Assembly: GCF_001667265.1 (NCBI RefSeq)
Contig: NZ_LZHW01000006.1
Location: 1 to 64,000, forward strand
DNA: 64,000 nt
Origin: Mycobacterium sp. ACS4331
GTDB lineage: Bacteria; Actinomycetota; Actinomycetes; Mycobacteriales; Mycobacteriaceae
Reading direction: 5' to 3'
This document shows, piece after piece, positions 1 through 10,036 of this stretch. The notes beneath the pieces are model-generated. The model made no database searches. It saw only the letters and a program-made list of their open reading frames with translations, and was not told where the DNA came from. The position numbers were made by a program, and so were the translations under genes. Position 1 is the stretch's first letter. Every line of letters begins with the position of its first letter.

Positions 1-307
1 CTCGGGGGTCTCGATCGCCCTGGCTTCTACCTTCGCCTCGCCCGTCGCCCTCCGGGTGCTGGAGCACGGCACGGTGGGGACGCTGGGGTTCGTCCTGGTG
101 GTGGCGATCGGCCTACCGGGTTTGGTCGGCTACCTGATGATGAAGCGGGAGTTGGCGCGGGATGCAGCAACACTCGTTCATGCGGTGATTCAGCGCCGGT
201 CATCCAGCCGGACTGGCCTGGCACGGGCGAAGTCGGTGGGCTGGCAGGTGGCCGCTGGATCGGGAGAGGAGTTCAGAACTACGGCACCGGAGCCCCCGCT
301 GCCCTAG
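1..307 (+). CDS. C-terminal fragment of a membrane protein (5' truncated)
   Basis: An open frame enters from the left edge (codons read from base 2) and stops at TAG 305-307, so only about 101 C-terminal residues are visible. The visible part has a hydrophobic stretch rich in L, V, G and A (residues about 22-43, around TLGFVLVVAIGLPGLVGY) and a basic, probably cytoplasmic tail (KRELARD, IQRRSSSR). That is the pattern of the end of a polytopic membrane protein. No family-specific motif is visible, so I do not name a function. The next gene is convergent. Codon use is normal for the window. Reality of the frame is inferred from its openness to the edge and its hydrophobicity. Confidence 0.4.
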   Translation, partial: SGVSIALASTFASPVALRVLEHGTVGTLGFVLVVAIGLPGLVGYLMMKRELARDAATLVHAVIQRRSSSRTGLARAKSVGWQVAAGSGEEFRTTAPEPPLP

Positions 308-389
308 TTCCCCCGCGCTCAGAAGAGGCTCCTGAACAGCCCACCTGGGACTTTGTGTTCGGCAGGCTCTTCTGGGCGCCCGCCTGGCT

Positions 390-1058
390 TCAGCCCGACA
401 CGATCAGGTTGATCACCGAGCCGATGATCACCGCACCGAACAGGTAGGACAGCAGGGCGTGGGTCAGGGCGGCCTTGCGCATCGCCGCCGTGGTCAGGTT
501 GGTGTCGGAGATCGCGAAGCTCACGCCCACCGCGTAGGCGACATAGGCGAAGTCGCTGTACTGCGGCCGGTCCGGTTTGGTGGCGCTGTTGAAGTCGATC
601 CCTGCGGGCTCGCCGCTGAAGTACAGCTTGGCGTAGGTGAGTGCGTAGAGCGTGTGAATCGCGAACCAGGAGATCACTACGCTGGCCACGGCCACCCACT
701 CCGCCGCGGCCCTGGAGTGCCCCGGCCCGGAGTTCGCCAGCAGCATTCCGACACCGGCAAGGCTGGCCACCGCTCCGGTCCCGACGAGTGCGAACACCAG
801 GTCGACGGGCGGCTCCTCACCTCCCGCATGCTCGGCGGTCTCCTCCGGTGTCATCGTCCACAGCGAGCCCCAGGTCAACACCATGTATGTCACGGCGAGG
901 ACATCCCAGCCGAACAGCAATACCGCCCAGTGCCATATGCGGGCCGCTGCGCCGGCGATGGCGGCGCCCCCGAGCACCGCAGCGATGAGCAGCCGCAGCT
1001 TGGGGTGGCCCGCAAACGGCAGCCGGAACCGGCCTCGCTCTGCCATGCCCCCAGTCAA
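390..1058 (-). CDS. DUF1345 family integral membrane protein
   Basis: The 222-residue product is mostly hydrophobic with about five membrane segments: residues 20-60, 92-108, 120-145, 175-185 and 195-220. The C-terminal block around residues 165-200 ([20 protein letters not shown], then [20 protein letters not shown]) and the [13 protein letters not shown] segment are characteristic of DUF1345, a bacterial inner-membrane family of unknown function. Length agrees with the family. The start at 1058 fits a short basic N-terminus ([13 protein letters not shown]) before the first helix. It is transcribed away from the next small minus-strand frame, with no obvious operon partner. The family call is secure; a role is not known. 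Confidence 0.85.
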   Translation of the reverse strand: MTGGMAERGRFRLPFAGHPKLRLLIAAVLGGAAIAGAAARIWHWAVLLFGWDVLAVTYMVLTWGSLWTMTPEETAEHAGGEEPPVDLVFALVGTGAVASLAGVGMLLANSGPGHSRAAAEWVAVASVVISWFAIHTLYALTYAKLYFSGEPAGIDFNSATKPDRPQYSDFAYVAYAVGVSFAISDTNLTTAAMRKAALTHALLSYLFGAVIIGSVINLIVSG

Positions 1059-1080
1059 GCAGTCATGTGCGTGTCACGGC

Positions 1081-1521
<441 letters not shown>

Positions 1522-1915
1522 CGGTTTTGGGCTCGGAACAACCGTGGATGGTCTCGAACCGCCTCGTCAGTGCGATGTCCATCCGCCCGGCACCGCTAAC
1601 ACCGAAACCGGGTTACCGACGACGCTTCCAGACCCCCAGACCGTCACGATCCTCGACCCCGAGGCAGGCCACCGCCTCCGGTGTGCATATGCTCAACGGC
1701 CGCACAACGCCTTGACGTGCACCTCCACACGCCTTGACTAGTTGCGCTAATTAACCTTTCGTGTCACACAGGTGATTCACAGTAACTCCGGCAGCCTTTG
1801 CCGCGGACGACTTTCAGCAAACTCACGTCAGACAGTGACCGATCTGACATATTCCGGCTTGGAGGCCCGGCCGGACCTTCGGACGCAGGAGTGTCCCCTT
1901 ACTCCACCTGGAGAT
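1522..1915. other. Gene-free stretch upstream of the Ig-like protein
   Basis: No frame here shows convincing coding character; the short open frames lack ribosome binding sites and family motifs. An AT-richer patch around 1738-1770 (TAGTTGCGCTAATTAACC) is the likeliest place for the promoter of the gene at 1922. Confidence 0.5.
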
Positions 1916-1921
1916 GTGCTC

Positions 1922-4432
1922 ATGGAGGGTGCAAAGAACGTTTCGCGATTGAGTGGCCTGACTCTGGCTGTCGGACTGGGTATCGCGGTGTCAAGCGGCC
2001 AGGGCGTGGCTAACGCCGAGACCGATTCCACCGACACCGGATCTCCGGGTTCGACGGCATCGTCGCGATCATCGGATACCGAATCATCCACTCCCCCAGA
2101 CGCATCGCCGGGTGACGAGCAGAAGCGCAGCGTCACGAGTCGCCTGCGCACCCGCGATGCCACAGAATCGACCGAAACGACTCGACCCTCGCCTCGCGAC
2201 CTGTCACCACGGCGACTGAAGCTCCGTGAGGACATCCGCCTGGCACTCACGCGTGCGACAGCGGCCACCGACGCCGAGCCCACGCAGCCGGCGGACTCCG
2301 GCTCGGGCACAACGACTCCGGGCGGGGACACCGGCAGTCCCGCATCCCCTGCGCCTGAGCCCGATCTCGAGATTCCGGACGCCGAACCGAACACTGCGCC
2401 GATCGACACATCGGCGCCGAGTCCCGACCCGGCAACCGTGATGGAGCTCGCCCTCGGCGACCGGACGGCCGTCACGGCATCCACTCTGGCGACACGGCGC
2501 GCCGACCTCGCCAGAATGAGAGGCACCGACCCCGGCAGCGCGGCGCGGGTGCTGAGCGAAAGGTTCTCGGCCCTCACGGTGAACACCGTGGCGCCTGCGG
2601 TGTATTCGGCGGTGCCGCAGGCCACCGCGCAGACTCAGACCACCTCCGACCCGATCACCGTGACCAGCAGCCCGAAGCTGTCGCCCATCGCTGCGGTCAT
2701 CGCGGTGCCGGCGCGCATCGTGAGTGGCCTGTTGGCGTTGGTCGGCCTGGGCCCGACCGCGGCACCGGGCGCCCCCGCGTCGCCGATCACCAAGCTCGTC
2801 GAACTCGCCTGGGTGGCACTGCGCCGGGTCAACAGCTTCTTCTTCAACTCCACACCCACCGCGACGGTCACCCTGGTGGACCCGTCGGTGACGGGCGTCG
2901 TCACCGGACAGGTCGTCGGTCACGATAAGGATGGCGACCGGCTGGAGTACCGGGTGGTCGAGGATCCGACGAACGGCACCGTCGAACTGCACGCCGACGG
3001 TTCGTTCACCTACACCGCCACCGTGCGACCGGACGGCACCCTCGGCGGACCGGACACCTTCCGAGTCGCGGTCGTCGACAAGGGATTCCATCTGCACGGC
3101 CTGCTCGGATTCCTCAAGCCGTTCGGCGGCCACGCCACCGTCGTCAGGGTCGATCTCGATGCCACGCCGGTCAACGAGGCTCCCGTCATCGAGCTGATCG
3201 GAACACATGTCCCAGCGAACGGCGGAGTGATCACCGGTACCGTCCGAATCACCGACGATGGCGCAACGCTTCCCACAGTGACTGTCACACAACCGGACCC
3301 ACAACTCGGCACCGTCACCATTGACCACGTCGACGGTGACACCTGGCAGTGGAAGCTCACACCGGACCCGGCCCTACCCGCGTCGGAGACTGCCGTCTCG
3401 TTCGCCATCACTGCGGATGATGGACGGGCCACCACCACGCTGCCCGTCGAGGTCACGATTCCCGCGCCGACTCCCATCGTCGTCGACATTCAGATCATCT
3501 ATCTGCCATCGATCGTGGTGACCCCACCTGCCCCGCCGGCGACAATTGAACTGCCCGAGGGACAGCTGCTGGTGACCCTGAACACCGGTTCGTTGTATAT
3601 CCCCGGGCCATCCACCAGCCAGACCATCGATCTGACGTCGGGTTCACTCGTGTACCCGCCGCCGGCAGGTTCTAGCGACTTGCTGGTGCTCAACCCGGAT
3701 CTCACGATCAGCACCGGCGCCATCGTCGGCTCGCAGTTGCAGCTGACCGGAACGGGTATCACCCTGAATGAGACACCGACCTCGCTGACTTTGGTCGGCG
3801 GGAACCTCACTACCGGTGGAGCCCTGGTCACCACCTCCGGGTCACAACTGACCGTACAAGGGATGAACGATTTCCCGGTGATCGTCAACGGGGTTGAGGT
3901 CTTTACGGCGGACGCCGCCTTCAAGGAGGTCGTGGTGGTCGGGTCAACCAACACTGTCGCCGCGACGAGTCCATACGCGATGTCATTCCTTCAGGTGGGG
4001 TTCAACCTCGGCTCGCGGGCGGCGCTGAGCGACGCACCGAGTTCGCGCATCAGTGTTGAGGTGATCGAGGTCGTCGACTTCGATGGCGGTCTCGTGGGCA
4101 AGCTCGCCACCCATGGGAACTCAACCTTCGTGACGGTCACCTACGACGGCATCACGTATCTGAAGAAGTACGACGATACGTGGTACTCGACTGAGCTGGA
4201 ATTGCCAGGCGCCGTGAGCAGCATTGCCATCAGTGAGGACGGCACCCGTGGTTACCTGGTCGACGACGCGGCGGGCACCGTCACGGTCATCGAAATCATG
4301 GAGCACTACTACGGGATGAACGTGATCGACACGATCCACACCGGGCCCGGACACGTGTCGGCACTGTCGAATGGACGCTTTGCCGTCACCAACCCCACAA
4401 CCGGAACCGTCACGATCGTTCAGCTGGACTGA
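1922..4432 (+). CDS. Secreted Ig-like/VCBS-type surface protein with a C-terminal propeller-like region
   Basis: The frame is open further upstream, but the sensible start is ATG 1922 (or GTG 1916), which puts a signal peptide at the N-terminus: basic KNVSR, hydrophobic LTLAVGLGIAVSS, then an Ala-rich cleavage region (VANAE). The mature protein (about 800 residues) opens with a long Thr/Ser/Pro/Asp-rich low-complexity region (residues 35-180). Ig-like/VCBS repeats follow: VVGHDKDGDRLEYRV and NGTVELHADGSFTYTA near residues 325-365, and a second with ITDDG and ITADDGRATT. It ends with repeats resembling a YncE-type beta-propeller (SIAISEDGTRGYLVDDAAGT near residue 765). Secreted Ig-like proteins of this layout are common in mycobacteria; their function is unknown and adhesion or cell-envelope association is inference. 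The gene is isolated and meets the convergent helicase gene. Confidence 0.8.
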   Translation: MEGAKNVSRLSGLTLAVGLGIAVSSGQGVANAETDSTDTGSPGSTASSRSSDTESSTPPDASPGDEQKRSVTSRLRTRDATESTETTRPSPRDLSPRRLKLREDIRLALTRATAATDAEPTQPADSGSGTTTPGGDTGSPASPAPEPDLEIPDAEPNTAPIDTSAPSPDPATVMELALGDRTAVTASTLATRRADLARMRGTDPGSAARVLSERFSALTVNTVAPAVYSAVPQATAQTQTTSDPITVTSSPKLSPIAAVIAVPARIVSGLLALVGLGPTAAPGAPASPITKLVELAWVALRRVNSFFFNSTPTATVTLVDPSVTGVVTGQVVGHDKDGDRLEYRVVEDPTNGTVELHADGSFTYTATVRPDGTLGGPDTFRVAVVDKGFHLHGLLGFLKPFGGHATVVRVDLDATPVNEAPVIELIGTHVPANGGVITGTVRITDDGATLPTVTVTQPDPQLGTVTIDHVDGDTWQWKLTPDPALPASETAVSFAITADDGRATTTLPVEVTIPAPTPIVVDIQIIYLPSIVVTPPAPPATIELPEGQLLVTLNTGSLYIPGPSTSQTIDLTSGSLVYPPPAGSSDLLVLNPDLTISTGAIVGSQLQLTGTGITLNETPTSLTLVGGNLTTGGALVTTSGSQLTVQGMNDFPVIVNGVEVFTADAAFKEVVVVGSTNTVAATSPYAMSFLQVGFNLGSRAALSDAPSSRISVEVIEVVDFDGGLVGKLATHGNSTFVTVTYDGITYLKKYDDTWYSTELELPGAVSSIAISEDGTRGYLVDDAAGTVTVIEIMEHYYGMNVIDTIHTGPGHVSALSNGRFAVTNPTTGTVTIVQLD

Positions 4433-4443
4433 GATCCGCAGTG

Positions 4444-4484
4444 CCTGGCCCGTCGCCGCTCAGATCCCCAGGCGCCGGGCCAGG
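4444..4484. terminator. Possible bidirectional terminator (9-bp inverted repeat)
   Basis: CCTGGCCCG at 4444-4452 is exactly complementary to CGGGCCAGG at 4476-4484, between two convergent genes. The right arm lies within the last codons of the helicase gene and the loop is long (23 nt), so this is a weak call. Confidence 0.3.
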
Positions 4485-6109
4485 TCTGCTCCCCCGACTT
4501 CACGGATGAACTCCGGGTCACCGCACACCACGAGTTGGTCACGCGCACGGGACAATCCGACGTAGAGCCGTTCCCGGGACCGGTCGAATCGGCTCTGCTC
4601 GTTGACCACCAGCACCACGCAGCGCCGTTCCAGACCCTTGAACCCCAGGACATGTCCGTAGAACACCTGGTCGGTGTCCCAGAACGTGTCCCAGTAGGCC
4701 TTGTTGCCCTCGCGTTGACGTTCGGCCTGTTCGGGGTGGCGACTGCCGGTGGTCAGCAGCGCGATGTCCTCGGGACGCCACCCCTCGTCGAACAGCAGCT
4801 CGACCTGATCGTCACCGACGCCCAGGGCCTCGTCCCGGTCGCAGGCGACGAACTTCACCGCAGGCCCCTCCCCGCCCAGGAACCGCATCGGGTGATCGAC
4901 CAGCGGCTGAAAGGCGTTGGCGATTTGGCGGGTGTTGCGCAGGTTGTGGTCGAGGATCAGCGGCACCAGCGCCACCGGCGGTGAGCCGTGCCGGTTGAAC
5001 ACCCGCTGGCCCTCGTCGCTGAACACATACAACCCACCCTCCAACGGGTCGCGCAGCGCGCCGAGCAGCGGGTCCCACCACGCGTCGGCGAAGTCCTGCG
5101 ACTCGTCGACCACCACCGAGTCGAAGCGCTGGCCGGGCTCGAGTTGTGCTGCCAGATCTGCCATTTGGCTGGGCAGGTCGTGCTCCCAGAACTGCACGGT
5201 CTGCTCGTTGCGCAGCGCCTCGTCGGGCCCTTCCGGTGCACCCCACTGCACGCCGAGGGCATGGAACTCGCCGACGTAGGCGGGCTGCTGACGGCGGGGC
5301 CAGGTCGCGGTGATGCGCTCCAGGTACGACGCCAGCCCGTGCGAATAGCAGACCAGCGCGACCCGCTCACCGCGCTGCGCCAACCGGCGGGCCTGCTCCA
5401 TCGCCAGGAAGGTCTTGCCGCTGCCCGCGCCGCCGCGCACCTCGATCCGGGTGAGCAGGCGGGCCGCGTTGAGGATGACGGCCTGGTGTTCGGTGAGCGC
5501 GTCGGCGGCGTCCTCGTTGGCCAGGGCGCGGGCGACGACGTCGCGTTGCGGCAGTCCCCGGCCGCTGAGCGCGGTCCCGAGTTGGTCGATGCCGTCACGG
5601 GTCAGCAGCGGGCGGTCGAGTTTCTGCCTGAGAAGCAGGTCGCGCAGCTTCTCGACGAGGGTCGGCAGATCGTTGCGGTCGATGACCTTCCAGCGCGGGC
5701 ACTCGGGAAGGCCGAAGTCCTCGGGCAGCTCGGTGTTGGGCAGCACGACGACGTGGTCCCAACGCAGCCTGCCCTGCGTCCAGCGGGGATCTTTCTCGAC
5801 GAAATCCCGCAGCGCATAACATGCTTCGCGGGCCTGGCGGACCGGCTCGATGGTGAACTGACGGCCGCCGCGGATCTGTCGCCAGCCCTCGCCGTCGTGC
5901 CACACCTCACCGCCCTTGACCTCCAGGCACACGATGCCGGCACCCTCGAGCCCGACGACGAAGTCGACCTCGTGGTCCTTGAGGTGGTCGGTGACCCGCT
6001 GCCCTGGCACGACAAGGTCATTCGGCGCGAGCTGATCGACAAGCGCCTGCCAGGTGCGACGTTCGGCGGCGTTGGCCAACCGAGGCGGTTCGTTGGTTGT
6101 GACGGTCAT
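4460..6109 (-). CDS. NERD-domain UvrD-type DNA helicase
   Basis: I start the gene at ATG 6109, preceded by GGGGAG, giving 549 residues; the open frame continues upstream without a better site. Residues about 8-130 form a NERD nuclease-related domain (DFVVGLEGAGIVCLEVKGGEV, matching the D...ExK nuclease core). A superfamily I helicase follows: Walker A GGAGSGKT at 226-233, Walker B VVVDESQD near residue 330, and C-terminal motifs (FKGLER, YVGLSRARDQLVV near residues 490-530). NERD-UvrD proteins are widespread in actinobacteria and are thought to act on damaged or foreign DNA. It stands alone, divergent from the secreted protein at 6246. Family assignment is firm; substrate unknown. Confidence 0.9.
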   Translation of the reverse strand: MTVTTNEPPRLANAAERRTWQALVDQLAPNDLVVPGQRVTDHLKDHEVDFVVGLEGAGIVCLEVKGGEVWHDGEGWRQIRGGRQFTIEPVRQAREACYALRDFVEKDPRWTQGRLRWDHVVVLPNTELPEDFGLPECPRWKVIDRNDLPTLVEKLRDLLLRQKLDRPLLTRDGIDQLGTALSGRGLPQRDVVARALANEDAADALTEHQAVILNAARLLTRIEVRGGAGSGKTFLAMEQARRLAQRGERVALVCYSHGLASYLERITATWPRRQQPAYVGEFHALGVQWGAPEGPDEALRNEQTVQFWEHDLPSQMADLAAQLEPGQRFDSVVVDESQDFADAWWDPLLGALRDPLEGGLYVFSDEGQRVFNRHGSPPVALVPLILDHNLRNTRQIANAFQPLVDHPMRFLGGEGPAVKFVACDRDEALGVGDDQVELLFDEGWRPEDIALLTTGSRHPEQAERQREGNKAYWDTFWDTDQVFYGHVLGFKGLERRCVVLVVNEQSRFDRSRERLYVGLSRARDQLVVCGDPEFIREVGGADLARRLGI

Positions 6110-6245
6110 GCATGCTCCCCCGTGAGCGAATCTGCTTTCGGGCACGGTAACCGATGGGGTCGACAATGGACGCGAGGACTTGTCGGTGTGGCCTGTCATC
6201 ATGCATCGAGCAGGCCGAGGGGCCGCACGTAATGGAGGGGGAATC

Positions 6246-6575
6246 ATGAGGGTTCAGTCGATGTCGGTGGTCGCGGCGATGGTGTTCGGGGGCGCGCTCG
6301 CGCTGGCACCGGTCGCGGCGGCCGATTCGTGGACGATGCCGAATCTGATCGGCTCGGATCTCCAGGGCGCGCAGGACGCCATTCAGTCGCTGACCGACGA
6401 CAAGGTGTGGTTCAGCGACTCGGTCGATCTGACCGGCCAGGACCGGATGCAGATCAACGACCGCGCTTGGGTGGTGTGCAGTTCCACCCCGCCGCCCGGG
6501 GCGACGTTCACCGAGAGCACCGCGGTCACGTTCGGCGTGGTGCGCAAGGACAGCGAGCAGTGTCCGGCCCGGTGA
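6246..6575 (+). CDS. Small secreted PASTA-like protein
   Basis: Start ATG 6246 sits behind a strong GGAGGGGG site. The 109-residue product has a signal peptide (residues 1-26, ending APVAAA before DSW). A single PASTA-like module follows: MPNLIGSDLQGAQDAI at 31-46, and PPPGATFTESTAVTFGV near 78-94. PASTA modules bind muropeptides or beta-lactams in larger proteins, but stand-alone secreted versions are common in mycobacteria and have no assigned role. Two cysteines (in VVCSS and EQCPAR) could form a disulfide outside the cell. Divergent from the NERD helicase. Confidence 0.85.
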   Translation: MRVQSMSVVAAMVFGGALALAPVAAADSWTMPNLIGSDLQGAQDAIQSLTDDKVWFSDSVDLTGQDRMQINDRAWVVCSSTPPPGATFTESTAVTFGVVRKDSEQCPAR

Positions 6576-6614
6576 GTGGGGTGCCCCAGAGCCGGTGCGC
6601 GTCGTTGGTGATCG

Positions 6615-7679
6615 TCACGCCCCGGCCTGCCCCGTGACCATCAGATCGAGTCCGCTCAGGATGCCCGGTTCGGCCGCACACACCGCGGGGACGGCGTTGA
6701 TCACGCGGGCCGCGGTGGCCACTGAGCCGGGAAGCTGACCGCCCTTGAGCGCGAAGTCGACCTCCACCGGTGGCTCACCATCGACGGAGATGCGGGTGAG
6801 CCGGCGGACATCGGAGCCGGGCGGGATCATCGGAGCCCAGTCCTCGATCGCCTCGTCGACCATCGACCAGACCGACGAGAACTGCACGCGCACCCGCCCG
6901 TCCACGAGGCCGCTGAACGTCATTCGGACACTGCCGATGGTGCCGGCCGGGATGTCACCAACCTCGAATCGTCGGTCCCGGTCGGTCACCGCGACATCTC
7001 GACGCTCCTCCACGCTGTCCAGCTGCAGCCCGATGCCTGCGGCCAGCAGACGCATCGGCGTGCCGAAAGCCGCGACCATCGCGCCCGGCGGATACACCTG
7101 CGCGTCCTGCTCGGGGGTGCGGCCGAACCCGAGCATCGCGAAGAACCCCGGTACGTTGTACGCCCCGCAGAGGATCCGCTCTGCCACTGTGACTTTGGTT
7201 GGCAGCGCGCTCATGCTGGCCGCGTGCACGGCCAGCATGTCGGTCGCGAATCCCGGCGCGATGCCGGTGGCGAAGATCGAGGACCGGCCCCGCGCGCAGG
7301 CCTCCGACAGCCTCTGCTGTGACTCGTCGTCCAAGGACGCCGGATGGAACAGCGCGTGATAGGACGGCGTGACGATGTTGGTCCCGCTGGCCAGCATCGT
7401 GCACAGCTGGTCGACGACATCGTCCGGCGACCGTTCGGAGGTCGCGCCGAAGTACGTCACGCAGTCCGCGTCGAGGGCCAGGAAGTCCTCCAGGCTGTCG
7501 GTCGCGATGACTCCGGCCGGCGGTGCACCCACCAGTTCACCGGAGTCGCGACCCTCCTTGCCCGGGGTGGTGACGAGATGCCCGACCAGTTCCAGCCGAG
7601 GCGAGCGCAGAATCTGCCGCAGCGCGATCGATCCGGTGTAACCGGTGCCGACGTGCGCCACCCGGTACTTCTCTGCCAT
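6615..7679 (-). CDS. DapB-like NAD(P)-dependent oxidoreductase
   Basis: Start ATG 7679 follows GGGGGAGG; 354 residues. The N-terminus carries a Rossmann nucleotide-binding fold (VAHVGTGYTGSIALRQI) with the DapB_N-type layout LVGHLVTTPGKEGRDSGEL. The family is annotated as dihydrodipicolinate reductase-like or amine-dehydrogenase-like in mycobacteria, where several copies occur. They are not thought to be the lysine-pathway DapB, which is shorter. Middle segments such as TPSYHALFHP and ATGIAPGFATDML are well conserved in this group. The true substrate is not known. It is divergent from the SRPBCC-sulfatase pair with about 110 bp between starts. Confidence 0.8.
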   Translation of the reverse strand: MAEKYRVAHVGTGYTGSIALRQILRSPRLELVGHLVTTPGKEGRDSGELVGAPPAGVIATDSLEDFLALDADCVTYFGATSERSPDDVVDQLCTMLASGTNIVTPSYHALFHPASLDDESQQRLSEACARGRSSIFATGIAPGFATDMLAVHAASMSALPTKVTVAERILCGAYNVPGFFAMLGFGRTPEQDAQVYPPGAMVAAFGTPMRLLAAGIGLQLDSVEERRDVAVTDRDRRFEVGDIPAGTIGSVRMTFSGLVDGRVRVQFSSVWSMVDEAIEDWAPMIPPGSDVRRLTRISVDGEPPVEVDFALKGGQLPGSVATAARVINAVPAVCAAEPGILSGLDLMVTGQAGA

Positions 7680-7789
7680 GTCGACGAACCTCCCCCGTGG
7701 CCGATACGACATCGGCCAGCCTACGGACACGACGGGCCCGCCGACGCCGATTCGCCGTCGCGGCGCCGGGCATCGTGTTGGATGGCGGT

Positions 7790-8227
7790 GTGTCACTCGC
7801 AAGCCGCAGCCTGGTGATTCCCGCGACGGTGCCGGCCATCTGGGAGGTGCTGGCCGACTTCGGGGCGATCAGCGCGTGGGCCGGGGTCGACCACTCGTGT
7901 GTGCTCAACGCCCGCCCCGAGATGCTGGGCACCACCCGCCGCATCCAGTTCGGCCGCAACACCGTCGTCGAGCGCATCACCGACGTCGAACCACAGCGCA
8001 CCCTGGCGTACGCCGTCGAAGGCCTGCCTCGGCAGATGGGCGCGGTGAGTAACCGGTGGACGCTGGAACCGGTGGGCGATCGCACGAAGGTGACGGTCAC
8101 CAGCAGCGTCGAGGCCGGAACCGGACCGCTGGCGCGGCTCGTCGAGCGGATCGCCGTGCGGGGTATGGCACGCAAGTCGGAGACCATGCTGGCCGGGTTG
8201 GCCCGCACGATGGGAGCGAAAGCATGA
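7790..8227 (+). CDS. SRPBCC (polyketide cyclase/START-like) protein
   Basis: The product is a single helix-grip domain: IPATVPAIWEVLADFGAISAW at the N-terminus, then paired beta strands (TTRRIQF, VVERITDVEPQRTLAYAV, NRWTLEPVGDRTKVTVTSSV) and a C-terminal helix. This is the SRPBCC fold, which binds hydrophobic ligands. The start is uncertain: GTG 7790 places the domain at the N-terminus, while GTG 7775 and ATG 7697 are also in frame; no site is clearly best. The stop overlaps the start of the sulfatase gene by four bases, so the two are probably co-translated. Confidence 0.7.
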   Translation: MSLASRSLVIPATVPAIWEVLADFGAISAWAGVDHSCVLNARPEMLGTTRRIQFGRNTVVERITDVEPQRTLAYAVEGLPRQMGAVSNRWTLEPVGDRTKVTVTSSVEAGTGPLARLVERIAVRGMARKSETMLAGLARTMGAKA

Positions 8228-10032
8228 CCGATCGACCCGACATCATCATCGTGATGACCGACGAGGAGCGGGCCATCCCGCCCTACGAGTCCCCCGAGGT
8301 GCTGGCCTGGCGGCAGCGCACGTTGGCCGGGCGGCGCTGGTTCGACGAGCACGGTGTCAGCTTCACCCGGCACTACACCGGGTCGCTGGCGTGCGTGCCG
8401 AGCCGTCCCACGCTGTTCACCGGCCAGTACCCGGACCTGCACGGCGTCACCCAGACCGACGGCATCGGTAAACGCTACGACGATTCGCGGCTGCGGTGGC
8501 TGCGCCGCGGCGAGGTGCCGACGCTGGGCAACTGGTTCCGCGCGGCCGGCTATGACACGCACTACGACGGCAAATGGCACATCTCGCACGCCGACCTCAC
8601 CGACCCCAAGACCGGACAGCCGCTGGCCACCAACGACGACGACGGCGTGGTGGACGCACAAGCGGTGCAGGCGTATCTGGATGCCGACCCGCTGGGGCCG
8701 TTCGGCTTCTCCGGGTGGGTGGGACCGGAGCCGCACGGAGCGGCCATGTCCAACAGCGGTTTTCGGCGGGACCCGCTGTTCGCCGACCGGATCGTGGCCT
8801 GGCTGGAAGACCGCTACGCGCGCCGCCGCGCGGGCGACCCGGCGGCGCTGCGGCCGTTCCTGCTGGTGGCCAGTTTCGTCAATCCGCATGACATCGTGCT
8901 GTTTCCGGCGTGGGTGCGCCGCATGCCGCTGGCACCCTCCCCCGCGGATCCGCCGCACGTCCCCGAAGCCCCGACCGCGAACGAGGATCTGCGCGGTAAA
9001 CCCGCCGCGCAGATCGCCTTCCGCGAGGCCTACTACTCGGGCTACGGCCCAGCGCCGGTGGTCGAACGCACCTACCGCCGCAGGGCGCAGCAGTACCGCG
9101 ACTTCTACTATCGGCTGCACGCCGAGGTCGACGGACCACTGGACCGGGTGCGCCGCGCGGTCACCGACGGCGGCTCCGAGAACGCCGTGCTGGTGCGGAC
9201 TTCCGATCACGGCGATCTGCTCGGCGCGCACGGCGGCCTGCACCAGAAGTGGTTCAACCTCTACGACGAGGCGACCCGGGTGCCGTTCGTCATCGCCCGG
9301 ATCGGGTCCCAGGCGACCAGCGCGCGGCAGGTCGAAGCGCCCACCTCGCACGTCGACCTGGTGCCGACCCTGCTGGGCGCGGCGGGTGTCGACGTCGAGG
9401 CCGCGGCCGCGCAGTTGCGCGCGTCGTTCAGCGAGGTGCACCCACTGCCGGGCCGTGACCTGATGCCGGTGGTGGACGGCGCGTCCGCCGACGAGCACCG
9501 GCCCATCTATCTGATGACGCGCGACAACGTGCTCGAGGGCGACACCGGGGCGTCCGGTGTGGCGCGCAAGCTTGGCCGCGACACCAATCCGCCTGCGCCG
9601 CTGCGGATCAAGGTGCCCGCGCATGTCGCCGCCAATTTCGAGGGCCTGGTGCTGCGGGTCGAGGATGCCGATGCGCCCGGCGGCTGTGGGCATCTGTGGA
9701 AGCTGGTGCGCACGTTCGACGATCCGGCGACGTGGACCGAGCCCGGCGTGCGACACCTGGCCGCCGACGGCCTGGGCGGCGAGGCGTATCGCAGTGACCC
9801 ACTGGATGACCAGTGGGAGCTGTATGACCTGACCGCCGATCCCATCGAGGCCCAGAACCGTTGGGCTGACCCGGCACTGCATGAGCTGCGTGCGCATCTT
9901 CGGATGCAGCTCAAGCAGGTGCGGGCGGCCTCGGTGCCGGAGCGCAATCAGCCCTGGCCGTACGCCGACCGTCGACCGCCGGCTGAGGGGCAGGGGCCAG
10001 TGGGCCGGATCCGGCAGCGAATGGGGTTGTGA
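8224..10032 (+). CDS. Sulfatase (arylsulfatase/phosphonate hydrolase type)
   Basis: ATG 8224 overlaps the preceding stop; 602 residues. The sulfatase signature is complete: Cys57 in ACVPSRPTLFTG is the residue converted to formylglycine (C-x-P-S-R type). Metal ligands are expected from the N-terminal Asp13 (VMTDEE) and the TSDHGDLLGAHGG block near residues 322-334. YDGKWHIS near residue 118 is another conserved element. Hydrolysis of a sulfate or phosphonate ester is established for the family; the substrate cannot be read from sequence. No signal peptide, so probably cytoplasmic. Partner SRPBCC protein is encoded immediately upstream. The 3' end nearly touches the convergent acyltransferase gene. 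Confidence 0.9.
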   Translation: MTDRPDIIIVMTDEERAIPPYESPEVLAWRQRTLAGRRWFDEHGVSFTRHYTGSLACVPSRPTLFTGQYPDLHGVTQTDGIGKRYDDSRLRWLRRGEVPTLGNWFRAAGYDTHYDGKWHISHADLTDPKTGQPLATNDDDGVVDAQAVQAYLDADPLGPFGFSGWVGPEPHGAAMSNSGFRRDPLFADRIVAWLEDRYARRRAGDPAALRPFLLVASFVNPHDIVLFPAWVRRMPLAPSPADPPHVPEAPTANEDLRGKPAAQIAFREAYYSGYGPAPVVERTYRRRAQQYRDFYYRLHAEVDGPLDRVRRAVTDGGSENAVLVRTSDHGDLLGAHGGLHQKWFNLYDEATRVPFVIARIGSQATSARQVEAPTSHVDLVPTLLGAAGVDVEAAAAQLRASFSEVHPLPGRDLMPVVDGASADEHRPIYLMTRDNVLEGDTGASGVARKLGRDTNPPAPLRIKVPAHVAANFEGLVLRVEDADAPGGCGHLWKLVRTFDDPATWTEPGVRHLAADGLGGEAYRSDPLDDQWELYDLTADPIEAQNRWADPALHELRAHLRMQLKQVRAASVPERNQPWPYADRRPPAEGQGPVGRIRQRMGL

Positions 10033-10036
10033 CGTC

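Noticed and set aside
2204..3328. 374-residue frame antisense to the Ig-like protein
   Set aside because: Repetitive Arg/Asp/Gly composition and no start signal; the sense frame has a signal peptide and Ig-like repeats.
7537..9897. 786-residue open frame antisense to the sulfatase gene
   Set aside because: It mirrors a gene with complete sulfatase motifs; long antisense frames are expected in DNA this GC-rich, and its translation is Arg/Gly/Val-rich without any motif.
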